64,000 nucleotides of DNA from DSVZ01 sp964568145 (GCA_964568145.1 CAZMOZ010000001.1:248001-312000), one strand, 5' to 3'. Positions 43,443 through 52,558 are shown, counted from the stretch's first letter. Notes: generated by a model from the sequence alone, not told the origin. Numbers and translations: made by a program.

Positions 43443-44540
43443 ATGGGAACTGACACGAATCGCGCTTCGGAAACACCAGCGGCTCCACCAGCCATCAGGG
43501 AGGCGCCGGCGTCCGTGACCATCCTGGGCCTGGAGACCTCGTGCGACGAAACCGGCTGTGCGGTGGTGCGCAACGGGCAGGTGCTGGCCAACCTGGTTGC
43601 CTCGCAGGTCACCTTGCACGCCGAGTACGGCGGCGTGGTGCCCGAACTGGCCACACGCGAGCATCTGCGCAACTGGTTGCCCCTGGCGCGACAAACCCTG
43701 GCCGAGGCGGGCGTGACGCTGGCGGAGTTGACCGCGGTCGCCGCCACGCAAGGTCCCGGCCTGCCCAACGCCTTGCTGGTGGGCCTGCGCGCCGGCCAGG
43801 CCATCGCCTTCGCGCTCGACCGCCCGTTCTTCGGCATTCACCACCACGAGGCGCACCTGTACTCGCCGTGGATCACCGGCCAGCCGCCGCGCGCGGAGTT
43901 CGACCGGTTCGAGCCGAACGTCGCGCTGATCGTGAGCGGCGGCCACACGCTGCTGGTCAGCGTGGAGGCGGAGGGCCGCCACCACCTGCTGGGCGGCACG
44001 GTGGACGACGCCGCGGGCGAGTGCTTCGACAAGACGGCCAAGCTGATCGGCCTGCCCTACCCGGGCGGCCCGCTGCTGGACCGGTTGGCGGAAGGCGGCG
44101 ATCCCGCGGCGTTTGTTTTTCCCCGGCCGATGCTCGGTGAAGCCCACGACGATTTCAGCTTCAGCGGCCTCAAGACTTCGGTGCGGTACTTCCTCCGTGA
44201 TCACCCGGAGGTGCTGGACGACCCGGCGCAACGCCGGGATCTCTGCGCCAGCGTACAGGCGGCCATTGTGGAGGTGCTGGTGGCGAAGACCGTTCGCGCC
44301 GCGCTCCGGCAGGGGGTGAAATGCGTGACGGCCTCGGGCGGCGTCACATGCAACCGCGAACTGCGACGGCGCCTGACCGAGGCTTGTGCGGCGGCGGGTT
44401 TGCGTCTCAGGCTCGCCGAACCCCGGTTGTGCATGGACAACGCCGCGATGGTGGCGGTGCTGGCGGAACGGCAGTTACGGCACGGGGTGGCGCCCACGCC
44501 GCTGGATGCCGAGATGCGCCCGACGTGGGAACTCGACTGA
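43443..44540 (+). CDS. tsaD: tRNA N6-adenosine threonylcarbamoyltransferase TsaD
   Basis: With TsaB, TsaE and TsaC forms t6A37 in ANN-decoding tRNAs. 365 residues from ATG 43443 (MGTDTNRASETPAA), giving a short N-extension before the ASKHA fold. Signatures: ILGLETSCDETGCAVV, ATQGPGLPNALLVGLRAGQA, the metal ligands in GIHHHEAHLYSP, NVALIVSGGHTLLV, SGLKTSVRYF and ASGGVTCNRELRR. The upstream start would place it in the tRNA-Leu gene, so this ATG is preferred. Confidence 0.95.
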   Translation: MGTDTNRASETPAAPPAIREAPASVTILGLETSCDETGCAVVRNGQVLANLVASQVTLHAEYGGVVPELATREHLRNWLPLARQTLAEAGVTLAELTAVAATQGPGLPNALLVGLRAGQAIAFALDRPFFGIHHHEAHLYSPWITGQPPRAEFDRFEPNVALIVSGGHTLLVSVEAEGRHHLLGGTVDDAAGECFDKTAKLIGLPYPGGPLLDRLAEGGDPAAFVFPRPMLGEAHDDFSFSGLKTSVRYFLRDHPEVLDDPAQRRDLCASVQAAIVEVLVAKTVRAALRQGVKCVTASGGVTCNRELRRRLTEACAAAGLRLRLAEPRLCMDNAAMVAVLAERQLRHGVAPTPLDAEMRPTWELD

Positions 44541-44584
44541 GCCGGCTCCAACCGCAGAGTTCGGAACGTCCGTGCCGCCCAGGC

Positions 44585-44625
44585 GCAAAACCAAACGACC
44601 CGCCAGCGTGTGACCGGCGGGTCGT
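44585..44625 (-). terminator. Rho-independent terminator of the ferredoxin gene
   Basis: Stem ACGACCCGCC (44595-44604) with GGCGGGTCGT (44616-44625), 11-base loop; on the minus strand it is followed by TTGGTTTTGC. It sits 34 bp after the ferredoxin stop, between convergent genes, and may also serve tsaD. Confidence 0.8.
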
Positions 44626-44658
44626 CGCAAAGCGTTCCGGGCGCAAACTAGGCCCCGA

Positions 44659-44892
44659 CTAGGCCCCGTCATCACCGATGGCTTCGACCGGGCAGCCTTC
44701 CTTGGCTTCCTTGCACTGCTTCTCCTCTTCCTCGTTTTCAGGTTGCTTGCACACGTACGAGTAGCCGCCGTCCTCGTTGCGCTTGAAGTTGTTGGGTGCG
44801 GTCTCGCGGCACAGGTCGCAGTCAATGCATTGATTGTCCACGTAGTACTTGCCGGGGGCGTTCTCGGGGTATTTGTTTGCAGCGTCAGCCAT
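44659..44892 (-). CDS. [4Fe-4S] ferredoxin, single-cluster type
   Basis: 77 residues, acidic. CIDCDLC (Cys22, 25, 28) with Cys67 in GCPVEAIGD ligate one cluster. Two further cysteines, Cys48 (YVCKQP) and Cys60 (KQCKEAK), lie where a second cluster would be in 2[4Fe-4S] ferredoxins; in Thermotoga and Desulfovibrio gigas types they form a disulfide. A low-potential electron carrier of unknown partner. Confidence 0.88.
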   Translation of the reverse strand: MADAANKYPENAPGKYYVDNQCIDCDLCRETAPNNFKRNEDGGYSYVCKQPENEEEEKQCKEAKEGCPVEAIGDDGA

Positions 44893-44940
44893 AAGATGTC
44901 GTCAATTCGTGGGGTGAGCTTGCGGGTGCCGGTCTTAAAA

Positions 44941-46278
44941 TCAAGCCCCATTTCCGACCGGGGCTGCGGGAGGTCCGCCACCGCCGGCGCCCGCCCGGCG
45001 GTCGTCCACAATGCATGCCGTCACCAAGTCCGCCGCCACGTTCAAGGTGGTGCGGGCCATGTCCAGGATGCGGTCGGCGCCATAGATCAACGCGATGCCT
45101 TCGGGGGGCAGGTTGAAGGTGGCCAGCAGCCCGACGATCAACGGCAGCGACGCGCCCGGAATCCCCGCCACCGCCACCGCGCTGAGCACGGTCAGCAGCA
45201 GCAGCACCACCTGGCCGCCCAAGCCCAGCGGCGCGCCGAAGACCTGCGCCACGAACAGCACCACGCAGCCCTCGTACAGCGCCGTACCACTCATGTTCAT
45301 CGTGGCGCCCAACGGCAGGACGAAGCCCGCTACGCCGGGGGACACCCCCAGCCGTTCGCGGCTGACTTGGAGTGAGGTCGGCAAAGTGGCGTTGCTGGAA
45401 CTCGTCGAAAATGCCGTGATCAACACGGTGCCGATGGCCCGGAAGAACTCCCCGGGCCGGCGGCGGCTGAGCAGTTTCAACAGCACCGACATGGTGCCGA
45501 ACAAATGCGCCGCCATCGCCAGCAGCAGGCTGGCCACGAACAAGCCCAGCGCCTTCACGATGTCGAAGCCGGCGCGGACCACCACGCTGGCCAGCAGGGC
45601 CGCCACGGCGTAAGGGGCGAGGGTCATCGCAAAATGCACCAGCCGGATCATGAGGTCCGCCGTGGTCTCCAGCGCCGCGCGCAAGCCGGTCCGGCGCGCC
45701 TCCGGCAACGCGAGCGCCGCCGTGCCCACCAGCAGCGCAAAGACAATCAGCGGTAGAATCTGGAAATCCACCACCGCCCGCAGCAGGTTGGCCGGCAGGA
45801 GCATCTCGATCAGCGTGCGGGCGCTGATCTCCAGTTGTTGTGCCGCGCGCGCCTGCACCTGCTGCGCATCCGGCGCGTAGCGTTCCATCAGCGCGGCGCG
45901 CGTCGCTGGCGCCAGGTTGTGGCCGGGCCGGACGGTGTTCATCACCAGCAACCCGAGCGCCACGCCCACGGCCATGTTGACACCGAACAGGGCGAAGGTC
46001 CGGCCCGCCAGCGGTCCAAGCGCCTGCAGGCGGCCCAACTGGACTACGCCCAGCGCCAGCGAGGCGAAGACGAGCGGGACGACCACGAAGAACAGCAGCC
46101 GGAGGAACACCATCCCGAGCGGGTCGAGCGCCTCGCGCGCCAGCCATTGCGCCACCCGGGCGGCGTCGGGAGAGCGATCCGCCGCCAGCCGCAGCGCGAT
46201 ACCCAGCGCCAGCCCGGCGCCCATGCCCCACAGGATGCGGGTGGCGAGGCGGTCGGGTGCCGGGGCGCGGGAACTCAC
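44941..46278 (-). CDS. Dicarboxylate/amino acid:cation symporter (DAACS family)
   Basis: 445 residues, inner membrane. The DAACS core shows LDPLGMVFLRLLFFVVVPLV, the serine-rich loop FSTSSSNATLPTSLQVS, LPLGATMNMSGTALYEG and YGADRILDMARTTLNVAADL. The last two carry residues that bind Na+ and the substrate's acidic group in GltPh-type proteins; the usual NMDGT has become NMSGT. Transport of glutamate, aspartate or C4-dicarboxylates is expected. A Gly/Pro-rich tail ends it. Confidence 0.92.
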   Translation of the reverse strand: MSSRAPAPDRLATRILWGMGAGLALGIALRLAADRSPDAARVAQWLAREALDPLGMVFLRLLFFVVVPLVFASLALGVVQLGRLQALGPLAGRTFALFGVNMAVGVALGLLVMNTVRPGHNLAPATRAALMERYAPDAQQVQARAAQQLEISARTLIEMLLPANLLRAVVDFQILPLIVFALLVGTAALALPEARRTGLRAALETTADLMIRLVHFAMTLAPYAVAALLASVVVRAGFDIVKALGLFVASLLLAMAAHLFGTMSVLLKLLSRRRPGEFFRAIGTVLITAFSTSSSNATLPTSLQVSRERLGVSPGVAGFVLPLGATMNMSGTALYEGCVVLFVAQVFGAPLGLGGQVVLLLLTVLSAVAVAGIPGASLPLIVGLLATFNLPPEGIALIYGADRILDMARTTLNVAADLVTACIVDDRRAGAGGGGPPAAPVGNGA

Positions 46279-46342
46279 GCGGGCAGGCTAGGCAACGCCA
46301 TTCCTGGCGTCCATGCCGAACGGGCGGACGCGAAGCTCCCGG

Positions 46343-46573
46343 GCGCATCTCACTTTTATGCAGCCGGTGGTAATGGCCAGAGGCCGCCGGGGTGGCGGCG
46401 GCCATCCCTGACTGCCGTGAAGGGCGGTATCCTGCCACCCGGAATCTGCAATGGCGAACACGCCCGCCGGGTGCCGGCCGCGCCCCACCGCCGGGCTGGA
46501 AGCCCGGCTCCACAGCCGGCTGGAAGCCGGCGCTACCCCGGCGGGCGGTACGGTCTGCAAGAAATTGACGGCG
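46343..46573 (-). repeat. MITE-like element, subfamily B, copy B2
   Basis: About 231 bp in the 326-bp spacer between two minus-strand genes. The left end GCGCATCTCACTTTTATG matches the family terminus; the right end, TGCAAGAAATTGACGGCGC, is more decayed. Interior GGCGGCGGCCATCCCTGACT and GGTATCCTGCCACC is the reverse complement relative of B1. Also contains the hairpins CCGGGCTGGAAGCCCGG and GCCGGCTGGAAGCCGGC. Confidence 0.5.
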
Positions 46574-46604
46574 CCCGAAGCTCCTTCCGCGTGGCCGGCC
46601 GTCG

Positions 46605-47630
46605 CTACGCCGCCACCCAGAAGTCCCGTTCTTCCTCGAATCCCGCTGCCACCAGCCGCTCGCGGATCAGTTCACGCGCGCCGAGTTTGCCCACGTGGGC
46701 CAGCACCAGTGCCTCGTCAGGCCGCGGTAGGTGATCTGGCCCGATCACCAACCGGCCGTCCCGGTGCCGGCCCCACTTCTTGCGGTCCACGTCAATGAAG
46801 CCGTTCACCGTCAGGCCTTCGGCCAGCAGCCCGGTCAGCCGGCGACGTGTCTCCCGGCCTGCGCCCCAAATCCACAGCGCCCGTCCGCGCAGGCAGCGCC
46901 GGATGGCGCGCGCCAGATAAGGTGCCTTCACCGCCGCGAACGCCGCAGGCGAGTAGCGCGGGTCGCGGCGCGACAGCCGGTCCAGCCGGTCCGTCCACAG
47001 CAGCAGTTCGCGGGGTGCCTTGGCAAAGCGCACCCCCTGCTCGAGCCAGCGCAGCCACAGTTCATAATCCTCCGGGAACGGTCCGTCGCGGTAGCCGCCC
47101 CAGCGCCCGACCAGTTCGCGACGGAACATCACCGAGGGATGCGCGACCGGGGACTCCATGAAGCGATTCCGCGCGATGGCCTCGGGCGTGAGCAGCGAGT
47201 TGAGCCAGTCCACGTGCCGGGCGAAACCGGCCTGCAGCTGGCGATCTCCGCCAAAACGAACCTGGCAGCTCACCAGCCCTAGCGCGCTGTCACGCTCCAG
47301 CCAAGCCGCCTGCAACGCGAATCGCTCCGGCGCGCACACGTCGTCGGCATCCAGCCGGGCGATGAAGCGACCCCGGGCTTCGGCCAGGCCGTCGTTGAGC
47401 GCGGCGACCAGGCCGCGCGGCGGCCGGGCGAGCAGGCGAAACCGCCGGTCTTCCGCGGCGAACCGGGCGGCCAGGGCAGGGGAGTCGTCTGTGGAACCGT
47501 CGTCCACCACAAGGCATTCCCAGTCCGGCCGCGTCTGGGCGTGCAGACTACCCAGCGCCACGCCCAGCGTGGCGGCGGCATCGCGGACGGGGACGACCAC
47601 CGAGATGGAGGGCGGCGGGCTTGCGCTCAT
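46605..47630 (-). CDS. Glycosyltransferase family 2
   Basis: 341 residues from the ATG at 47630 (MSASPPPSISVVVPVRDA), which puts the beta1 strand at the usual place. GT-A signatures: CLVVDDGSTDDSPA, RGLVAALNDGLAEARG and the DxD in IARLDADDVCAPERF; the acceptor-side acid lies in FPEDYELWLRWLEQG. The last 90 residues (RRCLRGRALWIWGAGRETRR) resemble a Rossmann-like extension seen in some GT2 proteins. Inverting transfer to a surface glycan is likely; sugar unknown. Confidence 0.85.
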   Translation of the reverse strand: MSASPPPSISVVVPVRDAAATLGVALGSLHAQTRPDWECLVVDDGSTDDSPALAARFAAEDRRFRLLARPPRGLVAALNDGLAEARGRFIARLDADDVCAPERFALQAAWLERDSALGLVSCQVRFGGDRQLQAGFARHVDWLNSLLTPEAIARNRFMESPVAHPSVMFRRELVGRWGGYRDGPFPEDYELWLRWLEQGVRFAKAPRELLLWTDRLDRLSRRDPRYSPAAFAAVKAPYLARAIRRCLRGRALWIWGAGRETRRRLTGLLAEGLTVNGFIDVDRKKWGRHRDGRLVIGPDHLPRPDEALVLAHVGKLGARELIRERLVAAGFEEERDFWVAA

Positions 47631-47941
47631 GGCCGGATGACTGCGGCAGCAAAACAACCAGCGCCCCGGCCGGCAAGGCTTTGCGCGAACGCGCGCCACG
47701 CAGGCTTTCCGGTTTTATTTGGCGCCTGCTTGCCGAACTGTGGGTTGGTTCGGGCTGGAGAGTTCAACGGTGTGGCGCGGTTGCGGCTGGGTCACCCTTG
47801 AGCCCCCGCAGGCAGAGTTGTCTGCGCCACCACGGCCTGCCAGACCTTGCGTGAAATCGAGGTGCGCCTCCTGCGCTGTTGGTGGCGCGCCGGAGCTTGC
47901 CAAGGGTGATTGCCTGGCGGATAAACCTCCGCGCGGAGGCA
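47631..47941. other. Intergenic spacer before tRNA-Thr
   Basis: 311 bp between the GT2 start and the tRNA. No gene, no copy of the repeat families recognised; promoters for both should lie here. Several G+C-rich inverted tracts are present but no convincing terminator. Confidence 0.3.
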
Positions 47942-48016
47942 GCCAGTTTAGCTCAGTGGTAGAGCATCCGATTTGTAATCGGACGGTCGTCGGTTCAAAT
48001 CCGACAACTGGCTCCA
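47942..48016 (+). tRNA. tRNA-Thr(UGU)
   Basis: 75 nt with encoded CCA. Acceptor GCCAGTT / AACTGGC; anticodon stem TCCGA / TCGGA encloses TTTGTAA with anticodon TGT. D-arm GCTCAGTGGTAGAGC and T-arm GTCGG-TTCAAAT-CCGAC are canonical. Reads ACA and related Thr codons. Confidence 0.95.
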
Positions 48017-48094
48017 ACTGCCCGCGGAGTTACGCTGGAAATCACCCCTCATGGAAACCCGGACCAACCGACCAAATGGAGCCGGTTTGAGCCG

Positions 48095-48149
48095 GAAAAC
48101 CGGAGTTGGGCAGGCGGGACGCACTGCGCTACGGCCAGCTTCGGTTTTC
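48095..48149. repeat. Hairpin repeat copy 2
   Basis: GAAAACCGGAGTTGG (48095-48109) and CCAGCTTCGGTTTTC (48135-48149). The loop GCAGGCGGGACGCAC is the same as in copy 1 at 21.6 kb. It lies between tRNA-Thr and the convergent lipoprotein gene. Confidence 0.6.
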
Positions 48150-48222
48150 GGGTTGAGTTTCTGTCGCGCGAACTGTCGCCCGCAGCAACGCAATCACCCC
48201 CCCACCGCTGTTGGCCGCGCAG

Positions 48223-48624
48223 TCACTGGTGCTTGATGGCTACGGCGACCACGACGCGGCCCTGGACAGTCTGGAGCGAGCGTCCCCACCACGGACCGCT
48301 GACGTAAGCGCCCGTGACCTGGGTCTGGTCATAAACCACCACCGCCGCGTCGGCACCCAACTTGGCCGCTTCCTGACGCAGCACCGCTTCGATCAGGGCC
48401 ACGTCCGTGCTTTGGGACGATGGCTCGGCCCGGACTTCGCCCAGCCGCACGTGCGGCCGCGTCGGCTCAGTGCGCAGAATCTGAACCTGCGCCGGGTCGG
48501 AGGGCGGGTACTTCGGCGAACCAACGTCCTGGGTGTGCGTCGCGCTGACCGACTGGCAGCCGGTCGCCAGAAACAGCAGAGTGACGTTCAAACTGAGGGC
48601 GGCGGGCAAGACGGTAATTTTCAC
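48223..48624 (-). CDS. Small lipoprotein, unknown function
   Basis: 133 residues. Signal MKITVLPAALSLNVTLLFLA with lipobox LATGC. The mature part starts QSVSATHTQDVG and contains RLGEVRAEPSSQSTDVALIE, then a helix ending EAAKLGADAAVVVYDQTQV, and SVAVAIKHQ-like end (VVVAVAIKHQ). Pattern resembles the GLUG/DUF-type small envelope proteins with a repeated aVvvydqt strand; no certain family. It lies 112 bp downstream of the frameshifted DUF4410-like lipoprotein on the same strand, so probably one operon. Confidence 0.68.
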   Translation of the reverse strand: MKITVLPAALSLNVTLLFLATGCQSVSATHTQDVGSPKYPPSDPAQVQILRTEPTRPHVRLGEVRAEPSSQSTDVALIEAVLRQEAAKLGADAAVVVYDQTQVTGAYVSGPWWGRSLQTVQGRVVVAVAIKHQ

Positions 48625-48736
48625 ACGGTTCCTTGCCTGCTGTTTCGATTGTTTCGACTGCGGGTAGTTCCTTGTCAGCGGCCTGTTCGTGCAGCGGCCA
48701 ATTCAACCGCTCCCTCGATCAAGCCGTAGGCTGAGC

Positions 48737-49545
48737 TCACGGTGTTTCGTATGCACCGGTTACGGGATTATATTTAGTTTCGGTGATGTGCCGGACGACT
48801 TGGGCGGAGATCTGCGTAGCGGTTTGCTTGACGTTTTTTTCCAGATCACCTCCCGCCAGGGCAAAGCGTGCGGCGGCGCCCCAAGGGCCCAGGGCCAGCG
48901 TCGGCGCCGCGCCGACCTTGTTGCCGCTGCTGATGTCCGTGCCGATCTCATAGAGCGGCTTGGGCGGTCCTTGCGAGAGGTTGCTCAAAACGGCCACCAC
49001 CTGCAGATCGGTCGCGCCACGGCCCAGACCGATGACAGCCCGCTGCAGGCGGTTGCCTTCCTGAACTTGCATAAAGACGCCACGAACCAGCCAGCCGTTG
49101 CCCGGCGGCGGTGCGCCGGGCGACAGCCGGAGCGCTTTGAAACCGGCTTTGGTCAGATCATTCATCAAGGATTTGGCCATCAAGTCCACCAACTGCCGGG
49201 CCCGGCTCGCCGGATCCGTGGTGGTTCCGGACAGGCGGTCGCCCACGCGGCCGACCGGCCCGTGAGCATGCCTGACTCGTGCTGGATGTTCTGGGCGTCG
49301 AATTCGAAGTCGGCCACGTAAATGGTCGCGGAAGGACTGGCCGTCTTGGCGACGGATGCGCGCTGGCCGCTGGCGTTGTCCGAGGCACAGCCGGCCAGCA
49401 GGCAGACGGCGAAGATTGCAAAGGCATGGAGCAAAAGGCTGCGATTGAAAAACCGCGCGCCGGCTCTAGCGGCCAAGACCAACCCATCGCCCAGCGCCCG
49501 CAACCTGTGCCGGGCGGACGAGAAAGAAGTCCAAGACACGGGCAT
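48737..49545 (-). pseudogene. DUF4410-like lipoprotein, frameshifted
   Basis: Two reading frames join into one protein. The upstream frame carries a lipoprotein signal (FNRSLLLHAFAIFAVCLLAGC) and TIYVADFEFDAQNIQHESGM. The downstream frame starts around VGDRLSGTTTDPASRARQ and contains LVDLMAKSLMNDLTKAGFKA and LEKNVKQTATQISAQVVRHI, all DUF4410-like. The break is near 49256-49262 in GGGCCGG; one extra C would read GMLTG-PVGRVGDRLSG continuously. Either a recent one-base deletion or a sequencing error in a G/C run. The exact start is unclear. Confidence 0.65.
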
Positions 49546-49949
49546 GGGGCGGCCATGCCGAAATCCTTTGGGGCTCATGGCACGGCAGCTAAGCGTTTGC
49601 TGGGCAATTATCAAATCTAAAGTCGCTGCCTACTGGCGGCTCGGGTACTTGCAGACCTGTGCCCTGGCGGGAATAACGCGTCCGGTCTGCCTTGCTTGCG
49701 ACAACAAGGGCCGTTGGGCGGGGGCCTGTTGAGTCGTGGAGCGCGCGGCTTTCACACCGCTTCGGACTGCAGCGGTCAAGCGGGCCGCAATGCACAACCG
49801 GTAAAGGTGAGGGGAATTCGTGATGCGGGCTATCGCGCAGGGGTCCCTTGCTGCGGCGCCTGCGCTCCCCGGCCTCACGTGAACCGTACCGTCCAGGAAA
49901 AGGGCAGCAGGGTATGCGGCGCCCCGGCTCACCCCGGCCCGCCAGCCCG
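49546..49949. other. Intergenic spacer between minus-strand genes
   Basis: 404 bp. Contains GGAGCGCGCGGCTTTCACACC (in part, about 49738), a degenerate relative of the interior of the 156-bp element at 23.2 kb, and otherwise no recognised gene. The first 70 bases may still hold the true 5' end of the DUF4410-like gene. Confidence 0.35.
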
Positions 49950-51278
49950 TCAGTTCTTGGGCACTGCCGGCTGCCGGGAGGCCTTGGCCAGTTTGCCGTT
50001 GCGCTGTTGGTAGAGCGTGATGCCTTTGAGCAGGTCCACCGCCCGTTCGAGCTGCCAGTCGCGCACGGCCTCGATCTCCTCCCGGCGCGCCACGAGGTCC
50101 GGCGAGTCCAGCATTCCCGGCATGCGGCGCAGGTTCAACGCCTCCTCCTCCTCGCGCGTGAGGCTGACTTCGATATCCGGCGTAATGCCCCGCTCGTGGA
50201 TGACTTTGTGGCTGGGCGTGTAGTACTTGGCGGTGGTCAGGCGCATGGCCGCGCCGTCCTGAAGTTCGATGACGCTCTGGACCGAGCCCTTGCCGAACGA
50301 CTTGTCGCCCACCACGACCGCGCGCTTCAGGTCCTGGAAACACCCGGCCACGATCTCGGAGGCGCTGGCGCTGCCCTGGTTGATGAGGAGCACCACCGGC
50401 ATTTCGTAATGCCGGCCGCGCACGGGCACGCGGAATTCGCGGCGCTCGGAGGGGTCGCGCCCCTCGGTGCTCACGACCAGCGTCTTGGGCGGCAGGAAGA
50501 GGCTGCACACCCTGACGGCCTGTTCGAGCAGGCCGCCCGGATTGTCACGCAGATCAAGCACCAGGCCCAGCATGCCCTGGTCATTGAGCTTCTTGAGGGC
50601 TTCCTCCAGTTCGCCGGTGGTCTGCTCGCCGAACTGGAGCACGCGCGCGTAGCCGATCTTGTCCGGACCCAGGCGGAACTCCCGCCGCCCCTCGAGGTCG
50701 CGGACGGTCTCGATCTTGATGACCTCGCGCTTGAGCGTGTATTCGGTCTCCTCGTCGGAGCTGGGGCGCCGCACCGTCACCTGCACCTCCGTGCCGGGCG
50801 CGCCGCGCAACAGCCGCACCGCCTCGCTGTCGCTCATGCGCACCGCGCTGCGGCCGGCGATGCGGAGCAACTGGTCGCCCGACCGGATGCCGGCGCGGAA
50901 GGCTGGACCGTCTTCGAAGGCGGTGATCACCGTGAGATAGTCGCCGCTGACGCGGATGGTCAGGCCCACGCCGCCGTATGCGCCTTCGGTGTCGTCCTTG
51001 AAGTCGCCGTACTTGCGCGGCTCGAGGAATTCGCTGTGCGGGTCCAGCGAGTTGAGCAGGCCCTTGAGGGCGCCATAGACGAGGTCCTGGTAGGTGAGGT
51101 TCTCGCCGTCCACGTAATCCTGGCGCACGCGCTCGAGCACCAGGGAGAACAGGCGGAGGTTGCGGTAAATGTCGTTCTTGCCGGCCGCCTCGGCGGACTG
51201 GACGAACACTTGCGCGCCGAAGAAGAGGTTCACGCCCAGCGCCAGCGCCACGCCGGTGTACAGCAAACGTCGTTTCAT
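49950..51278 (-). CDS. ctpA: C-terminal processing protease (S41), periplasmic
   Basis: 442 residues from the ATG at 51278 (MKRRLLYTGVALALGVNLFF), a start four codons inside the longer frame that gives a clean signal peptide. An N-terminal helical part (YRNLRLFSLVLERVRQDYVD) leads to LNSLDPHSEFLEP, a PDZ domain (GGVGLTIRVSGDYLTVITAF, FRAGIRSGDQLLRIAG), and the catalytic core: LDLRDNPGGLL, INQGSASASEIVAGCFQD with the Ser, and GDKSFGKGSVQ with the general-base Lys. Cleaves hydrophobic C-termini of periplasmic proteins. Confidence 0.94.
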   Translation of the reverse strand: MKRRLLYTGVALALGVNLFFGAQVFVQSAEAAGKNDIYRNLRLFSLVLERVRQDYVDGENLTYQDLVYGALKGLLNSLDPHSEFLEPRKYGDFKDDTEGAYGGVGLTIRVSGDYLTVITAFEDGPAFRAGIRSGDQLLRIAGRSAVRMSDSEAVRLLRGAPGTEVQVTVRRPSSDEETEYTLKREVIKIETVRDLEGRREFRLGPDKIGYARVLQFGEQTTGELEEALKKLNDQGMLGLVLDLRDNPGGLLEQAVRVCSLFLPPKTLVVSTEGRDPSERREFRVPVRGRHYEMPVVLLINQGSASASEIVAGCFQDLKRAVVVGDKSFGKGSVQSVIELQDGAAMRLTTAKYYTPSHKVIHERGITPDIEVSLTREEEEALNLRRMPGMLDSPDLVARREEIEAVRDWQLERAVDLLKGITLYQQRNGKLAKASRQPAVPKN

Positions 51279-51398
51279 AATGCCCACCATGGGTCGGTCA
51301 GACCGCCCTGAAATTAGGGTTGCCGCGCCGCCGTGGCAAGGACCGGGCAGCTCAGGCGCGCAGCCGGGCGCTTTTCAGTTTTTGCTGGAGGCGTAGCG

Positions 51399-51510
51399 CC
51401 GGCTTCCAGCCCGGCCGTAACGCCGGACTTCTAGTCCGCGCTTTGGGGGTGAGTCGCCTCTCGCTGAGAGGCGACACCTGCCAGCCTTTGGGCCAGAGGC
51501 CGGCTACCGA
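51399..51510. repeat. Partial spacer repeat (GCCGGCTTCCAGCC block)
   Basis: GGCGTAGCGCCGGCTTCCAG, then CCTCTCGCTGAGAGGCGAC and GGGCCAGAGGCCGGCTAC, shared in part with subfamily A interiors. No terminal repeats, so a solo fragment. A similar fragment is at 52.49-52.56 kb. Confidence 0.4.
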
Positions 51511-52205
51511 AGGCCGGGCGACGCGCCCGCCGCCCGCAGCCGCAGTTCGATCACCGGCAGGTCCGCCGGCGCCGTCACCTTGGGATTGGGCTCGGCGTGC
51601 TCCACCAACCGGACGGGCTGACCGATCAACGCGCACGCCGCGGTGTCGTCCGTGACCGCCAGCCCGCGCCGGCGCACCTCGGCCAGCGCGCGTCGGATCA
51701 GGTCCACGCGGAAGGTCTGCGGCGTTTGCACGCCCCACAGCCGCGCGCGGTCGGGGTGGTGCGTGATGAACCGGCCGTCGTCGGATTCCTTGATCGTGTC
51801 GGTCACCCGCTGGGCGGCCACGGCGGCGCCGGTTTCGCGCGCGGCGGCAAAGGTGGCGGCAATCAGGTCCAGGCTCACGCACGGCCGGGCGCCGTCGTGA
51901 ATGGCCACCAGTTCGCAGGCCGGCGAGAGCGCCTCCAGGCCGTTCCAGACCGAGTCCTGGCGTTCGGGACCGCCCGGCGCCAGCCGCCAGGGCTTGGTGA
52001 GCGCCAGCGAACGCGCCAGATCCGCGAAAGTGGATTCCATTCCCGCCCGGACCACCAGCACCAGTTCGTCCACGTCGGGGGCTAGGTCAAAGCGCAGCCA
52101 GGTGTGGGCGATGACCGGCCGGCCGGCGACTTCGAGGAACAGCTTGTCCACGCCGGGCCCCATGCGCTTGCCCTGGCCGGCGGCCACGATGACGGCGGCG
52201 TTCAC
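51504..52205 (-). CDS. ispD: 2-C-methyl-D-erythritol 4-phosphate cytidylyltransferase
   Basis: Third step of the MEP isoprenoid pathway: MEP + CTP to CDP-ME. 233 residues from GTG 52205 (VNAAVIVAAGQGKRMG), a better fit than upstream ATGs that would add an unrelated Pro-rich leader. Signatures are AAGQGKRMGPGVDKLF, GGPERQDSVWNGLEAL, AIHDGARPCVSLDLI, TPQTFRVDLIRRAL and VTDDTAACALIG. Length typical (about 230). ispF is not adjacent. Confidence 0.93.
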   Translation of the reverse strand: MNAAVIVAAGQGKRMGPGVDKLFLEVAGRPVIAHTWLRFDLAPDVDELVLVVRAGMESTFADLARSLALTKPWRLAPGGPERQDSVWNGLEALSPACELVAIHDGARPCVSLDLIAATFAAARETGAAVAAQRVTDTIKESDDGRFITHHPDRARLWGVQTPQTFRVDLIRRALAEVRRRGLAVTDDTAACALIGQPVRLVEHAEPNPKVTAPADLPVIELRLRAAGASPGLR

Positions 52206-52260
52206 GGCGGGCGACTGTGTCGGTTCGCCCGGCGGCGGGCAAGTGAATCGCCGGGGGGGA

Positions 52261-52446
52261 CGCATCTCAACTTCTTGCCTGCGGCGAGCGGCCCGTCGTG
52301 GCCCAGGCGGCCTCACCTGGGACCGCGAAGCGGGCGACCCGCCCGCGGGGACTGCGCTCTGCCGACCACAGCCCTGAAAGGCAGGGCTCGCCGGAGTCTC
52401 GCCCCACCCCGTGCAAGGCCGGACCTGCGCAAATGCAAGACGCGCC
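52261..52446 (+). repeat. MITE-like element, subfamily A, copy A5
   Basis: 186 bp directly upstream of ispD on the plus strand. The left end, CGCATCTCAACTTCTTGCC, is a good family terminus; the right, CCTGCGCAAATGCAAGACGC, is decayed. The interior has GTGGCCCAGGCGGCCTCACC and GGCTCGCCGGAGTCTCGCC as in A1 and A4. Confidence 0.55.
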
Positions 52447-52558
52447 CATCGCCGGGCAAGCGAGGGTTCAGAGCCTGCTTTTCACTGCTTGCGGATCGGT
52501 AGGTTGCCTCCCGGCGAGAGGCAAATCTGCCGGCCTCTGAGCCAGTGACCGGCTACCT

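Noticed and set aside
22783..48016. CRISPR array from the many short spacer repeats
   Set aside because: Repeats are dispersed, not regularly spaced with unique spacers, and no cas genes occur.
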